DNA of 64,000 nucleotides, from positions 1,405,830 to 1,469,829 of the forward strand of contig QANU01029220.1 in NCBI GenBank assembly GCA_003254905.1, read 5' to 3'. The stretch is from Nissolia schottii (taxonomy: Eukaryota; Streptophyta; Magnoliopsida; Fabales; Fabaceae). Made by a program: the position numbers and the translations under genes. The notes below the pieces were generated by a model. It was not told the DNA's origin. It worked only from the letters and a program-made list of their open reading frames with translations, and made no database searches. Below, one piece after another: positions 24,117 through 35,700 of this stretch (position 1 is the stretch's first letter; each line of letters begins with the position of its first letter).

Positions 24117-26792
24117 ATGAAGTTCATGAAACTTGGTACAAGGCCAGATACTTTCTACACTGAACAAGCCACAAGGTATTCACAACAATCTTTGGTCAAA
24201 AAGCATATATAAATATAAATAAGATTCACAAATTAACTTGTATTATCTTCATGAATGCAGGACTCTGGTATCAGATATACCTGTAGACCTTGTGCTAAAA
24301 GTCAATCAGATTACTTATCTGCTACACAAGGTATTAGAATTTAGATTGACTGTGATGTGTTTGAGAAAATGACAATGAAAATTTTAGAGTAAACCCGTTG
24401 TCAGTGGAAATGGCCCAGGTTATGGAAATGGCCACATTAGTCTCTAAGGTTGTCAAAAGTCGGTCAAATTAGTCAGGGGATTAACTTGACCGACGCCAAA
24501 GGATTAAATCCGACTTTTGACAACTTCAGATACTGATATGACTATTTTTATAACTTGGGGACGAACTTGACCGATGTTGACAACTCAATAGACAAATTTG
24601 ATGGTTTAGTCAAAAATTTTAATTTGGTTCATTCATAATTCTGTTTTTTTGTTAGCTGCAGTCTCCACTTGTTCCAAAATCTGGCCTCCTACAAAAGCTT
24701 TGCACTGATTTTAGTGACTCTGAAGGTGTTTCTCTAGAGATTCATGATATACCGGGAGGCGCAGATGCTTTTGAACTCTGTGCCAAGTTCTGTTATGGAA
24801 TCTCAATCAACATTAGTGCACATAACTTTGTACCTGCATTCTGTGCTGCCAAGTTCCTCCAAATGGAGGAGTCCATTGAGAAGGGTAACTTTGTAGGGAA
24901 ACTCGAGGCTTTCTTCGGTTCATGCATTCTTGAAGGCTGGAAGGACTCCATTGTGACACTGCAGGCCACTGATAAGTTGCCTCAGTGGTCTGAGAATCTT
25001 GGCATTATAAGAAAGTGCATTGATTCAATCATTGAGAAGGTTCTTACACCCCCACAACAGGTAAGAAACTCAAGACCATTAAACTCAGGGAGAGATTATT
25101 GCATGAATACAAATTTAACGCTGCTGCATATTTAGGTACGTTCACAATAAAATTGGCTCGGAAACAAGTGACTATGTATTGAACAAAGTTGGCAGGACCG
25201 GGATGTGCCTAAATATGAGAAGCTAAATTTGTATCTATGCAAGAATTTTTCATTGCTTTTGATATTTTTTGCATGATAATGATTAGTAGTCTTTGCAGGT
25301 TAAATGGTCCTACACCTACACTAGGCCTGGCTATACTCGGAAACACCATCACTCTGTCCCAAAGGATTGGTGGACGGAGGATGTTTCTGATCTTGGAATC
25401 GACCTTTTCCGGTGCATAATACTGGCTATCAGATCAACCTATGTGCTCCCACCACAGCTTATTGGCGAAGCTTTGCATGTCTATGCTTGCAAGTGGCTAC
25501 CAGGCCTCACAAGGCTTACAAGTTCAGGAAGTTCAGCATCACAAACACAAGAATCCAAGGATAAGAACCAAAAGATCCTTGAAACAATTGTGAGCATGAT
25601 TCCTTCAGACAGAGGGTCAGTCTCAGTTGGATTCCTGCTAAGGCTTCTCAGCATTTCAAGCCATGTCGTCGGCGTCTCCCCAGTGACGAAAAACGAACTG
25701 ATAAAGAGAGCAAGCATACAGTTTGAGGAGGCCAAAGTGAGTGACTTGATTCATCTTTCGGCATCGTCGTTGGACCAGAAATTCTATGACATAGAGCTAG
25801 TCCTGGCAGTTTTGGAGAGTTTCTTGAAGTTTTGGAAAAGCAAGTTCCCTAGTTCAGTGGATAATAGGCACTTTTTTAGATCTGTCAGAAATGTTGGCAA
25901 GCTCATTGATTCCTATCTTCAAGTGGTTGCAAGGGATGACAAAATGCCGGTGTCCAAGTTTGTAGCTCTGGCTCAAGCTGTACCGGCTATCAGCCGATCA
26001 GAGCACGATGATCTGTACCAGGCAATCAACATCTATCTTAAGGTGAATTTTACTTTCTTATAAAATTCTCTCAACTTGTTGCATTTTCATCATCTCTTTC
26101 TTCGGATACTAGACAAATGAATATGAATTATGCTCTCGAGTTTGAGTCTTAAGAATAGAAGAAAAACTAGTGCTGCAAGAAACATTTTTTCATAGTGAGT
26201 CAACTTGCTCGAACCAAATTATAAACACTATTCACATTCACACCAAAACTCCAAAGATTACCTTAAGCACTCAAAACTTTTTCATGGTTATCTTTTTTCT
26301 ATGGTGCATTCATGATATGGTTTAAGCTCAATGCACAAACAGGTGCATCCTGATCTTAGCAAGACAGAAAAGAAGCGCTTGTGCCATATTCTAGAGTGCA
26401 CAAGACTGTCGGCAGAGGCGCGAGCGCACGCGGTTAAAAACGAGCTTCTGCCACTGAGAACAGTGGTGCAGCTTGTCTACTTTGAACAAGAGAAGAAAGG
26501 CTCCAAGGAAATCACCAAGAACAACCACCACAAGCTGCAAAAGCCACATGACAAGAGATCTTTAGGCCTAGACAAGGAAGAATTCACAAGAAGAACAGCA
26601 ACATCTCTTGCTGAAAGCAGAGAAAAGGGCCAGCACAAGAGTACAAGATCAGATGGTAAATTGGCGCTGGATTTAGAAAGAAAGATGGTCAGCACCAAAG
26701 GAGAAGAAAGCATGTCAGAGTGCAAGTTGGAGTTGGATTCAAAGAAAATCATGAGAAAGGCAAGGAGTAATAAATCAGAAAAGGGAAGATAG
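24117..26792 (+). CDS. BTB/POZ and NPH3 domain protein (NRL family)
   Basis: Five exons: 24117-24175, 24261-24330, 24662-25060, 25299-26042, 26343-26792. All are GT-AG and in phase, giving 573 residues, a normal length for the family. It begins MKFMKLGTRPDTFYTE, a typical NRL start. A BTB domain runs from about residue 22 to 115 (DLVLKVNQITYLLHK, LEIHDIPGGADAFELCAKFCYG). The NPH3 domain spans about 180-430 (DWWTEDVSDL, YVLPPQLIGEALHVYA, HDDLYQAINIYLKVHPDLSK). The C-terminal 100 residues are basic and charged, likely coiled or disordered. NRL proteins act at the plasma membrane with phototropins or polar auxin transport and may be CUL3 adaptors; which branch this belongs to cannot be decided here, so no symbol is given. 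The residue before the KFP-type motif differs (LLHKSPLVPKSG). Confidence 0.92.
24440..24610. mobile_element. MITE-like insert in NPH3 intron 2
   Basis: TTGTCAAAAGTCGG near 24452 and CCGACTTTTGACAA near 24510 form a perfect 14-base inverted repeat. GGGGACGAACTTGACCGATG follows. The segment at 19439-19575 shows related words in reverse orientation, so this is a dispersed repeat. Borders are not resolved. Confidence 0.4.
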
Positions 26793-28280
26793 AAAAACTG
26801 GAATAATAATTATAGTTATGATCTTTGAAGAATTCAGAGAAAATGTTATTCCCCCCTATATTATATGTGCAATTTGTAACAACCTCAATTCTTATTATTA
26901 TTATTTCTTTTGACCATATGTCATAAATGTAAGCAGTGTATGATCCTTTTGTAATGTAATTTTCTATCTCCCTAAAAGAGTTGTTATGCTTATGTATGTG
27001 TTTATCCCAAGTGGTCAATGCAACAAATGCAGCTGAATTATCAAATACTCAAATACAACTTTTACATGACGTCTCAATTACATTAAAGAAATCAAATCTA
27101 TTACTGTGTTTGTGCAGATGAACAAGTGATGTTACTATGTTCACTAAGGTCTACGTGATGAGCAAGCATTGTTCTTGGCGATCACAAGACAACAACATCA
27201 AAGCCCCAGGTGCTGCTGCCAAACGCCCCAAACTTTAGAGCAATCAGCAGACAGTGAAGCACCATATATAGGAAAGGCCATGCCCTGCATTTGATAAACT
27301 GGAATAATAACTATATATGACACCCCATGAAATGTATAGCGACTTACTTCATCATGAACAACACGGACTCTCCAATATTTACCCAAATTTGTTGTGAACC
27401 GGATAGAAGAAATGTATCCGTCCTGATTGTATAAGGATAAATTTAATATGCAGTGTTTGCTACGTCATCATATGAGATGTTGTATACTACATAAAATAAT
27501 ATTATCATTTAATTATAAAAAAAATTATAATCAAAAGTATAAACTTAATATATAAATAATAATAAATATTTTTTATTAAATAAAAATTAATAAATAAATA
27601 TTCTTATTCAAATATTTTTTTATTTTTAAGTATAATTATTTTAAATATTTCTTTTTTTTTCAATATAAAATTATGTATAGTTTAATTAATATTTATTTTT
27701 TGTATATTTTTATTAAAATTATATACTTTTGTATTTTTATTTAATTAATATTTATTTTTTAGATACGAATGCATAAAAGATGTTCCTTAAAATGATGAAA
27801 ATGAGAGAACTCTTTCCAAATGTAAAACAAGGTTCCGACTTAAATGGACCAAGATCTCTTATAGACCAATTTGGTCCTTAAATCTAAACCATAAAAAAAA
27901 TAATGGATGGTTAAAATTATATGCAAAAAATAAAAACATAATAATTTTATTTTTTTATTTTAATAGTTCTTTTATTTGATTTACCAATTTTAGCCCTCAC
28001 CGTTTTTATAATTTTCTTGAGATGTCCTTCTCTCAAATATCTCCCATTACCCTTTTTCTGCCCTTTTTCGGTGTCAGCGTTGCCCCACCTCCACCAGCAC
28101 CACCAGAGCCACCACCTCCACCGCCAGAGCCACCGCTTCTCCATTAGGCCGACAATTAAATCAAAACCTAGCAAATCAACACAAACACACCAGAATCCTC
28201 CATAAACAAATTAAGAAATTAAAATTAGAAGAACTAAAGATTTAGCTAGATAGAGAGAGAGAGAGAGAGAGATTTGAGGC
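26793..28280. other. NPH3 3' UTR and intergenic DNA
   Basis: The 3' UTR probably covers the first 200-250 bases. The piece 27100-27420 is less AT-rich and has a minus-strand open frame (27198-27386) that I do not recognise. 28080-28140 is a CCACCA-rich patch and 28251-28272 an AG microsatellite. No gene called. Confidence 0.4.
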
Positions 28281-28289
28281 ATCTATAAT

Positions 28290-29786
28290 CACTACAAGAA
28301 AATTGACTATTTCCGTCCAAACATTACCGATGAACGCGACTATAGTCGAAAAAATGAATACTTCCGACGATAACCGGTTCAGAAAAATAAACCAGGGGAA
28401 ATGACATGAAATTACTGTAGCCAAAGTTAACCGACAATAAAAGCGACAGTAACTGTTGGCGGGAAAGGGCACGAATAACCTTAACGTCGATCGAGTCAGA
28501 CGGAATATGGTGACCAATGATAAACAACGGAGCATGAAGCACAATGGAGAAGCACAACGGAGCACGATGACACGACAGAGTACGATTGCAGGCGTAGCTG
28601 TGAATGACAACTCTAAAACATTCAAACGACCTAAATTTAAAAACTCAGAAGCGTACAAAACGACGTCGTTTTTGCTAGTCAAACGTCGTTTTGCTTGTTT
28701 TATCCTCCTGCGGTAAACTCGCCAGTAAACTTGCAATTTTATGCGAGTTTACACGAGTTTACCCTAGTTCAGTCGACTTTAGCCAAAAACAAGTTTATAT
28801 GAGAGTTAGCTCGATTTTATTATTTAGGAACGTAAGCTTGTACGATTTTACGAGTTAAAATGCGATTTTAATAACCTTGGAGATAAGAATGGAACTCCAA
28901 TAATTTTTATTATTAAAAAATTACCTGTAACAATTTGATCCCTAATCTAACCAAGTCCAAGTTAAAAGGCTCCAGTAAAACAATGGGAAGTTTATTTTAC
29001 CTTCCAAATTCTTCTTTCTTCTCTCACCAGAAAGTGGTATTCAAAAAGTTTATTTCTTCTGGCCAATAATCCATTTTTTACTTTTATTTTCAATTACTTA
29101 TTTTACCCACTTTTGTAAATTAATTTATTCACATTGTTTTTGTTCAATAATGTTTACTCTTGCAATTAGTCCCTCACTTATAAAAAGTATTAAATATTTT
29201 TTATTGTGGGTATCACATGATTCTTGTACTCATAGTTTTAAATAATTTTAGTCAAAATAACGGTTAATTTTTCATATGTGTAAATAAATCACAATGCTTT
29301 CCATCCTTTGCTTGTTCTTACTAAATTCCAAAGCATGCCGGAGAATCATGTATCCTTCTTCTTTCTCTGCTTTTTCTAAAGGGTAAGTCCCACTCCTCCC
29401 ATTTCACAATTTCTATACTTCTCCATCTTGATTTTCTTTTTTAATGCCTTCTTCTTTACTATTCAATTAATCTAGAGATCTAATATTCTTTAGGCCTAAT
29501 TTTTTCTAAGAAAAATCTTTTTGGGGGTGGGGGTGTTCAATTCATGGCCATATCTAGTCACAAAGTTGATGTCTTCTTGATTGTTGCAAGCAGAGGTAAA
29601 CTTAATTAATAACATTTTTTTTTTCTTGTGGAACTGCACGACAAGAAAAACTGATTTTCATTGAGAATTTTCTTTTTTTGACTATGTGATTTTGCTACAA
29701 AATTTGTCAGAAATACTGATTTTGTGACAGATTTGATCATTTTTTAGCGGACAATTCCACCAAAAATTATTATTTTTCTTGTAGTG
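28290..29786. mobile_element. Candidate non-autonomous CACTA element
   Basis: The left end CACTACAAGAAAATTG and the reverse complement of the right end (CACTACAAGAAAAATA) match over 13 bases, the standard terminal sequence of plant CACTA (En/Spm) elements. The interior of about 1.5 kb has no transposase that I can read. The three bases flanking each end (AAT and CTA) do not match, so either the duplication has decayed or these are ends of two different insertions. Confidence 0.5.
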
Positions 29787-29789
29787 CTA

Positions 29790-32270
29790 GGTATATGAAT
29801 TTTGTGCATACCGTTGAAATTGTTAGTTTCCCTGATTGTCCCTAGTAGTTATGTAAGTTAATTGGAGATGAATTCATGTGAGCTCTCTCCAAGATCATGT
29901 TTTTGCTTTCGTTGTTGTTTTTTTTATTTATTTATTTATTTATTTTTATCAAGGCATCCACACCTTGTTATAAGGTTTTGTTTTCTATGGTTAAGGGGTA
30001 TAAAATTAGGTTTGCCCCAATCTAACAACTTGGCAATTAAACTTCTATTTAGATTGAATTTGAATTTGAGTTTGAGTTTAAGTAAAACAGATCCAATGCG
30101 ATTTTGGATGCATTCAAGATATCCATTTTCGTAGTAATCGAGTTCACACAATATAGTAAATTGTTGACCACAAAATGTGCTTCCCTTTTTATGAGTGATT
30201 ATCGAACCCTAACCTTATGATTAAGTGAATTATTACCACACCACACCTTGCATTTTTTTTAAGGTTTCATCGGGTCATCGAGCCTAATATTAAAATTATT
30301 TTAAGACATGTTAAGTTTTTTACAACCGTTAATAGATAATAAATATTTTTGACTTGAATTAATGTTTTATGTGTGTTTTTACTAACATTTTTAATTAAAA
30401 ATATATTTAAAATTGTAAATTATTGTTTTATAAGGTTAAAAAAATTTATTGGTCTGTATACTTCATTTGACCCAATCATAACACATTAACTTGTTAAGGC
30501 ATTGACTCAATTTTATTGTTTGTTTATTTGCAAGAATATTTAGATATACTTGTTAACTTTATACAATTAAAAAAAAATGTATTCAATAGTGGTTCAATAC
30601 AAGAAAGTTTTGAATGTTTTACTATTCCTCCTATGCCTCGCGCAAACGAGGCACTCCTATTTATTTATGCTAATACATTTTCTTCAATCGACGGTAGAGA
30701 TTCATTTAATTGTATGGTTATGATCGAATCTCTAGAAAATTTCTTTGAAATATTTTAGATATTTATATGAGAAATTTCTTGGAAACTTCCTACAGTATAT
30801 ATGGAAATATATTTACCTTAGATATTTACAAAAATGTGAATTCTTTTCAAAATTCTAGAGAACTATTTCATACAACAAATACCTTTAAAGGGGGTTATAA
30901 TTTTAGAAATTTTAATTCCTTTATATTTTCTTTTCAAAAATTACAATTAAAACATTTAAATATATATTTAAAAATTTTATTTGATACAAAATAGATTAAC
31001 ATAAATGTAATTAGAATATTTTAAAACACAGTAAAAGAATTATATATTTAAAGTTTGATGATTATTTGATTGATTTTATTGTGTTTGCTAAGAATAATAT
31101 TTATATATGTCTAATAAATTTGAGTCAATCTCATAGTTCTTTTGATATTTGTTGGTTTGATGGAACTCTCTCTGCATTCTCTCTTGTGGGATGACCTGAG
31201 ACATGTCAATTGGTTAAGAGGGGGCTAGCTTTCCTTTGTGTTTTTGTTTGGGCTTTGGCCCCATTATCTATAAAAAGATAAATTGTCTCTCAACTATATA
31301 GATAGAATTAAATTAAAAGAAAGTTACTATGAGATGAAAAACTTTTATGATTTATACAATCTTTAATTTTAATTTTACAAAATACTGATGAACTCAATCT
31401 AGTTCATATATTTATAAATGTGACAATGGAAGAAGTTTAACATAGATTGATACTGACAATGCGTAGACGTATTATAGGTGTTTTCTTGACTTATCAAATT
31501 CTATATATAGTGATGACACTGAGTTGATTTTATAGCTACGTTCTACATGGGCAATAGTTATAAATGCTCACAAGTGGTAGGTGCTTCAATTGTTCCTCCT
31601 TTTGTTAATTACTTGGAGAAGTGTGGAATCTATGCAAAATTGTATATTAAATTTATCTGACCACAAAGGTAGCAAGTTTGCATCCTTTAATGGGTGTTGA
31701 AATGCAATTCATGTCACATTGATCGTTGATAAATTCTATTGGGTTTTTGCCTTGTTTCAGCAAAATGTTTGCTTCTAGGTATACCATTTAATTAGTAGAA
31801 GCATCTTTTTTATGCCTATATATTGTCTTGAGGTGATAGTGACAAATTAAGTGACTTTTCTAAAAGGAAAGGAAAATATATAATCTTGATCATGGAAATA
31901 TTTCTATGGGCCTACAAGTCATGTATTTGTTTATTACAAGATATGAGACTTGAGTCCCACATCCGAAATATGAAATTTTGGTGTGGAGTTTATATCACTC
32001 TACAACTATAATACCTAACTTTTGCAGTTGGGTTCTCTTAGTTTTTTATCAATCATTATTAGAGTCTTCCAATACACCTATCTATATGCAATTGAGTGGC
32101 TTGGGTGGTGATATGGGCATTAATTGCAGTGTTTGCACATGATGATTGATTGGTCAAAAGGTGTTGGCGCACATCCATCCAGTTGTTGTGGGGCTTCACT
32201 GCAATCGAGCAACACAGGCCGACACGACAGTACTGTTCCCCCCGATAAAAATAGTATAGTCTCCTCCGAT
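29790..32270. other. AT-rich intergenic DNA, no gene seen
   Basis: Open frames at 29862-30134 and a pair at 30516-30994 are AT-driven and match no family I know. No terminal repeats, RNA gene or array was noticed. Confidence 0.4.
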
Positions 32271-32511
32271 ACCATTCCATATATAGGTATGAGATTTTGT
32301 ACTAGGGTTCATAAGGCCTTCAACTTTCTAACTACTAACTACAATACCTAGCTAGCTTTAAATTTGTAATGTGCATGGTTCCCCAAGATTCTTAATGCAT
32401 TATGTGTGTCAATGTTAAATCAAGTATACTATATGAATAATGTTACGATATGTCATGCTCATTTGTTTCTCTTGACAGGTATGTAGTGTTGTGAACATAG
32501 ATTTGGTCAAG
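32270..32511 (+). promoter_or_regulatory. Upstream and 5' leader region of the CBL gene
   Basis: A TATA-like CATATATAGG lies at about 32277-32287. A good acceptor (TCTCTTGACAG) ends at 32478, some 34 bases before the start codon, suggesting a 5' UTR intron; its donor is not certain. Confidence 0.35.
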
Positions 32512-32692
32512 ATGATGCGCTGCTTAGAGGGAATAAGGCATTTGTGTCCAACTTTTGCAAATTGTTTTGAAGCCAATGACGATGGGTTGCCAAAGCCATT
32601 TTATTGTTTTAAAAATCCAGAAGCAATTGCAAGAGAAACAGTGTGTATGTTTGTTATTATATCTTGCCCCTTCTTCTAATTTCCCATTTTAT

Positions 32693-32741
<49 letters not shown>

Positions 32742-35700
32742 GAACCATCTTGGTCATAGCAGTTTTGATGCCATGTTAAGAACCATTTTTTAAAAAAAAT
32801 TTAAGTTGTTGAATAGAGATAATTAAATGATTTTATATAACTCTTGTGGCTTAGTTATTATTACTTGAGTATAAATTGTTTTAAGTTTTTTGAAATGCAG
32901 TTAATGTAAGTGAGATTGAAGCGTTGTATGAACTGTTCAAGAAAATTAGTTGCTCAATGGTTGATGATGGACTAATCAATAAGGTATAGAAATATCCCAT
33001 CTCATCTTGCCCTTCCTTCAATTTTTGTTTATGATATATTCACTACAAGAAAAATGGAATTTTACAAAAATATTATGGCAGAATTGGTAGATTTGTGGTA
33101 GAATTGATAAATTTGCAGAGAAATTATCCGCCATTAATTACCATTTTTTTATAGTGAGTTTGTATCTTTAACTTTATGAGCAATGGCATGCTCTTTGCTA
33201 TCCTTATATAATGATGAGTGTCTTATTATTTTTTAAAATGCAAAACTAGTTGATAATGAAAAAGAAAACGTAACATTTTTTGGATTGACAATGTTTTCAT
33301 TTTCAATGCATGAATACTCATGATTAGTAAACTTTTCTGTATTCCTCTTACTCCTTTTTTTTCCCCTCTTTTCTTTGAATCCCTCCTTTAATTGGTTGAA
33401 ATCAAATGTTGTGCATTTCGGGCAAAATATTCATGAAGCTATATAACAGCTCTGAACAGAAAAAAAAAAGTTTTGTGATTATAAGATATAGGATGATCAC
33501 TCATTTTTTCTTTACACCTATAATTTCTGTTATTTTACTAAGAATTTACCTAATATGTTCGGCAATAATTTTTTCGACAAGCTATTCTGACTTTGTAGCG
33601 TTACTAATCATAATATCTATTGCATTATTAGTTTATTAGTTTTGTTAAGCATTATGGGTGACAAGGGTAAAGAGACAAGAAAAATATACAAAAATATTTG
33701 ATAATAATATTAATGAAAAATGTGTTGGATAGAGTATAAAGGAGTGGACATTTATTTATATAAACATAGAATAAATTCATAATATATGAATCAAATCAAA
33801 TCAATTCATAATTATACTAATTTATTATTAACAAGTTTGTAGCTCTAATTAAACACTGTTCTTTTTGTTCATTTTGATGGTTTTGCTTCTTTTGCATGGC
33901 AGGAAGAATTCCAGTTGGCCTTATTCAAGACGAACGTGAAAGAGTGCTTATTTGCAGATAGAGTACGTAAAAAAAAAAAGCTTTAACTTATTGTTGTTTC
34001 CTTTACAACGTCTTCTAACCTTTCCAAACCCCAAAAGGGGGATAAAAAGAAACAACAACATAGATATCTTGGTGCATTTTTGGGGAAATGCAATAGTCAC
34101 AATAAATTATATATGGATAAGTTTTTAACAATGTTTTTATTTTTTGAGCTGTTGATAATTTTGTATTGTTTATATGATGTGTAGGTGTTTGACTTGTTTG
34201 ACAAAAAGAACAGTGGGATACTTGACTTCAAGGAGTTTGCGCTTGCTCTTTCTCTCTTTCATCCCAACGCATCAATTGATGATAAGATTGATTGTAAGAG
34301 TCACCATTATTTATTCATACCTTACATATATCTTACACTGATCGATTGTCCTTTTTGAAGTATTAGAAAGGAAAATGTATATGTTGTTTTGTTCCTTTTT
34401 TTACNGTATGTGGGGATGACTCTAGTGAGAACCGTGGTTATATATGAGAGTAAGAGGAGTAAATGTTGACCATTATATATATACACACACTGTAATATGT
34501 ATTAAAAAAAATAAGTTGAACATGTATTAGATGATCGTTCAGGTTGCCATTAGTTAATGGTAGTCATAGTTAGTTATTTTGCAAGTGCAAGTTCAGCACA
34601 TAGCACATAGTTAACCCTAATTAACTCAACTAACTTTGAACTACGATCTAATAATATGTTCAAGCATCAAGATCACTCTTTATTAAAACTTGTGAGAGTA
34701 GTTTTAAGTGTGCTAGGATATTCTTCTATCTAAAATTTAACCGCAAGTTAATGAAATTAAAAACATATTTTATAATCGTAGCGCAACCCTAAATCCTAAA
34801 TCATAACTTTTCAGTTTGTGATTGTTTCATTTTGTTTCCGTGGACTTTTTCTGCTTCAACGTGATTTTTTTTTATCTGCATATGGTATAATCTGATATAT
34901 GAATTGATGTTCACTGTTTTTTTATTTTATTTTTTTAATGTATAGTTAAAACAAATGGTGGTGGCAACTCTAGCTGAAGCTGGCATGAGTCTATCGGATG
35001 ATGTGGTCGATGGCATCATTGACAAGGTGCTTCATTATTTATTTATCTCTGATAACTTAAATGTCCAAGTCAAATCTTGTGTTCATATGTACATATATTT
35101 AAGCATATGATTTTTAACAAGTTCTTTTTCAATCAATGTCTTTATTTTTCTCTTGTTACGGTATGGAATTTATAATCATTTTCACTCTTTTTTATAGTCT
35201 ATAGAAGTAATTATTAAAAACAATCTTATCAACTAACAAGCATGTAAGTTATATTTGATGTATAAATGTTTTCTGTGTTTCTTTAATGGTACATGTGTTT
35301 ATCCATTATATCCCATGCTAAATCAATTTAGAGTGGGAAAGTTATATTTTTCTATATAATATTTTCCTTGTATATTTGAATGTGTTTACAAAGAATGGTA
35401 TGCTTATTTATTGGCCTGTTACAAATAACAACAGTTTAAAGATAAGAATTAATCATGATAAAACTTAACTATAAAGATATTTTAATGTCCCTAAAATATC
35501 TTAACACCCCCTCAAACTCAAGTATGTGGTGACAAAAAAATCTTGAGTTTGGAAACTAGAGTGTGGAAGCGATCGGAATGGTGAGCTTTGGTGAACAGGT
35601 CAACAGATTGTTCAAGAGTCCCTATGGAGATGAGTTGAAGAGCGTCATGCAAAATGTGCTGGAAGATAAAGTGGCAATCAATCTCAATGTGTTTGGTACA

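Noticed and set aside
28290-29786. A matching 3-bp target duplication for the CACTA-like element
   Set aside because: The flanking triplets AAT and CTA do not match; the element is kept only as a candidate.
30516-30994. Two adjacent AT-rich plus-strand open frames
   Set aside because: No recognisable motif, no splice-consistent structure and composition like the intergenic background.
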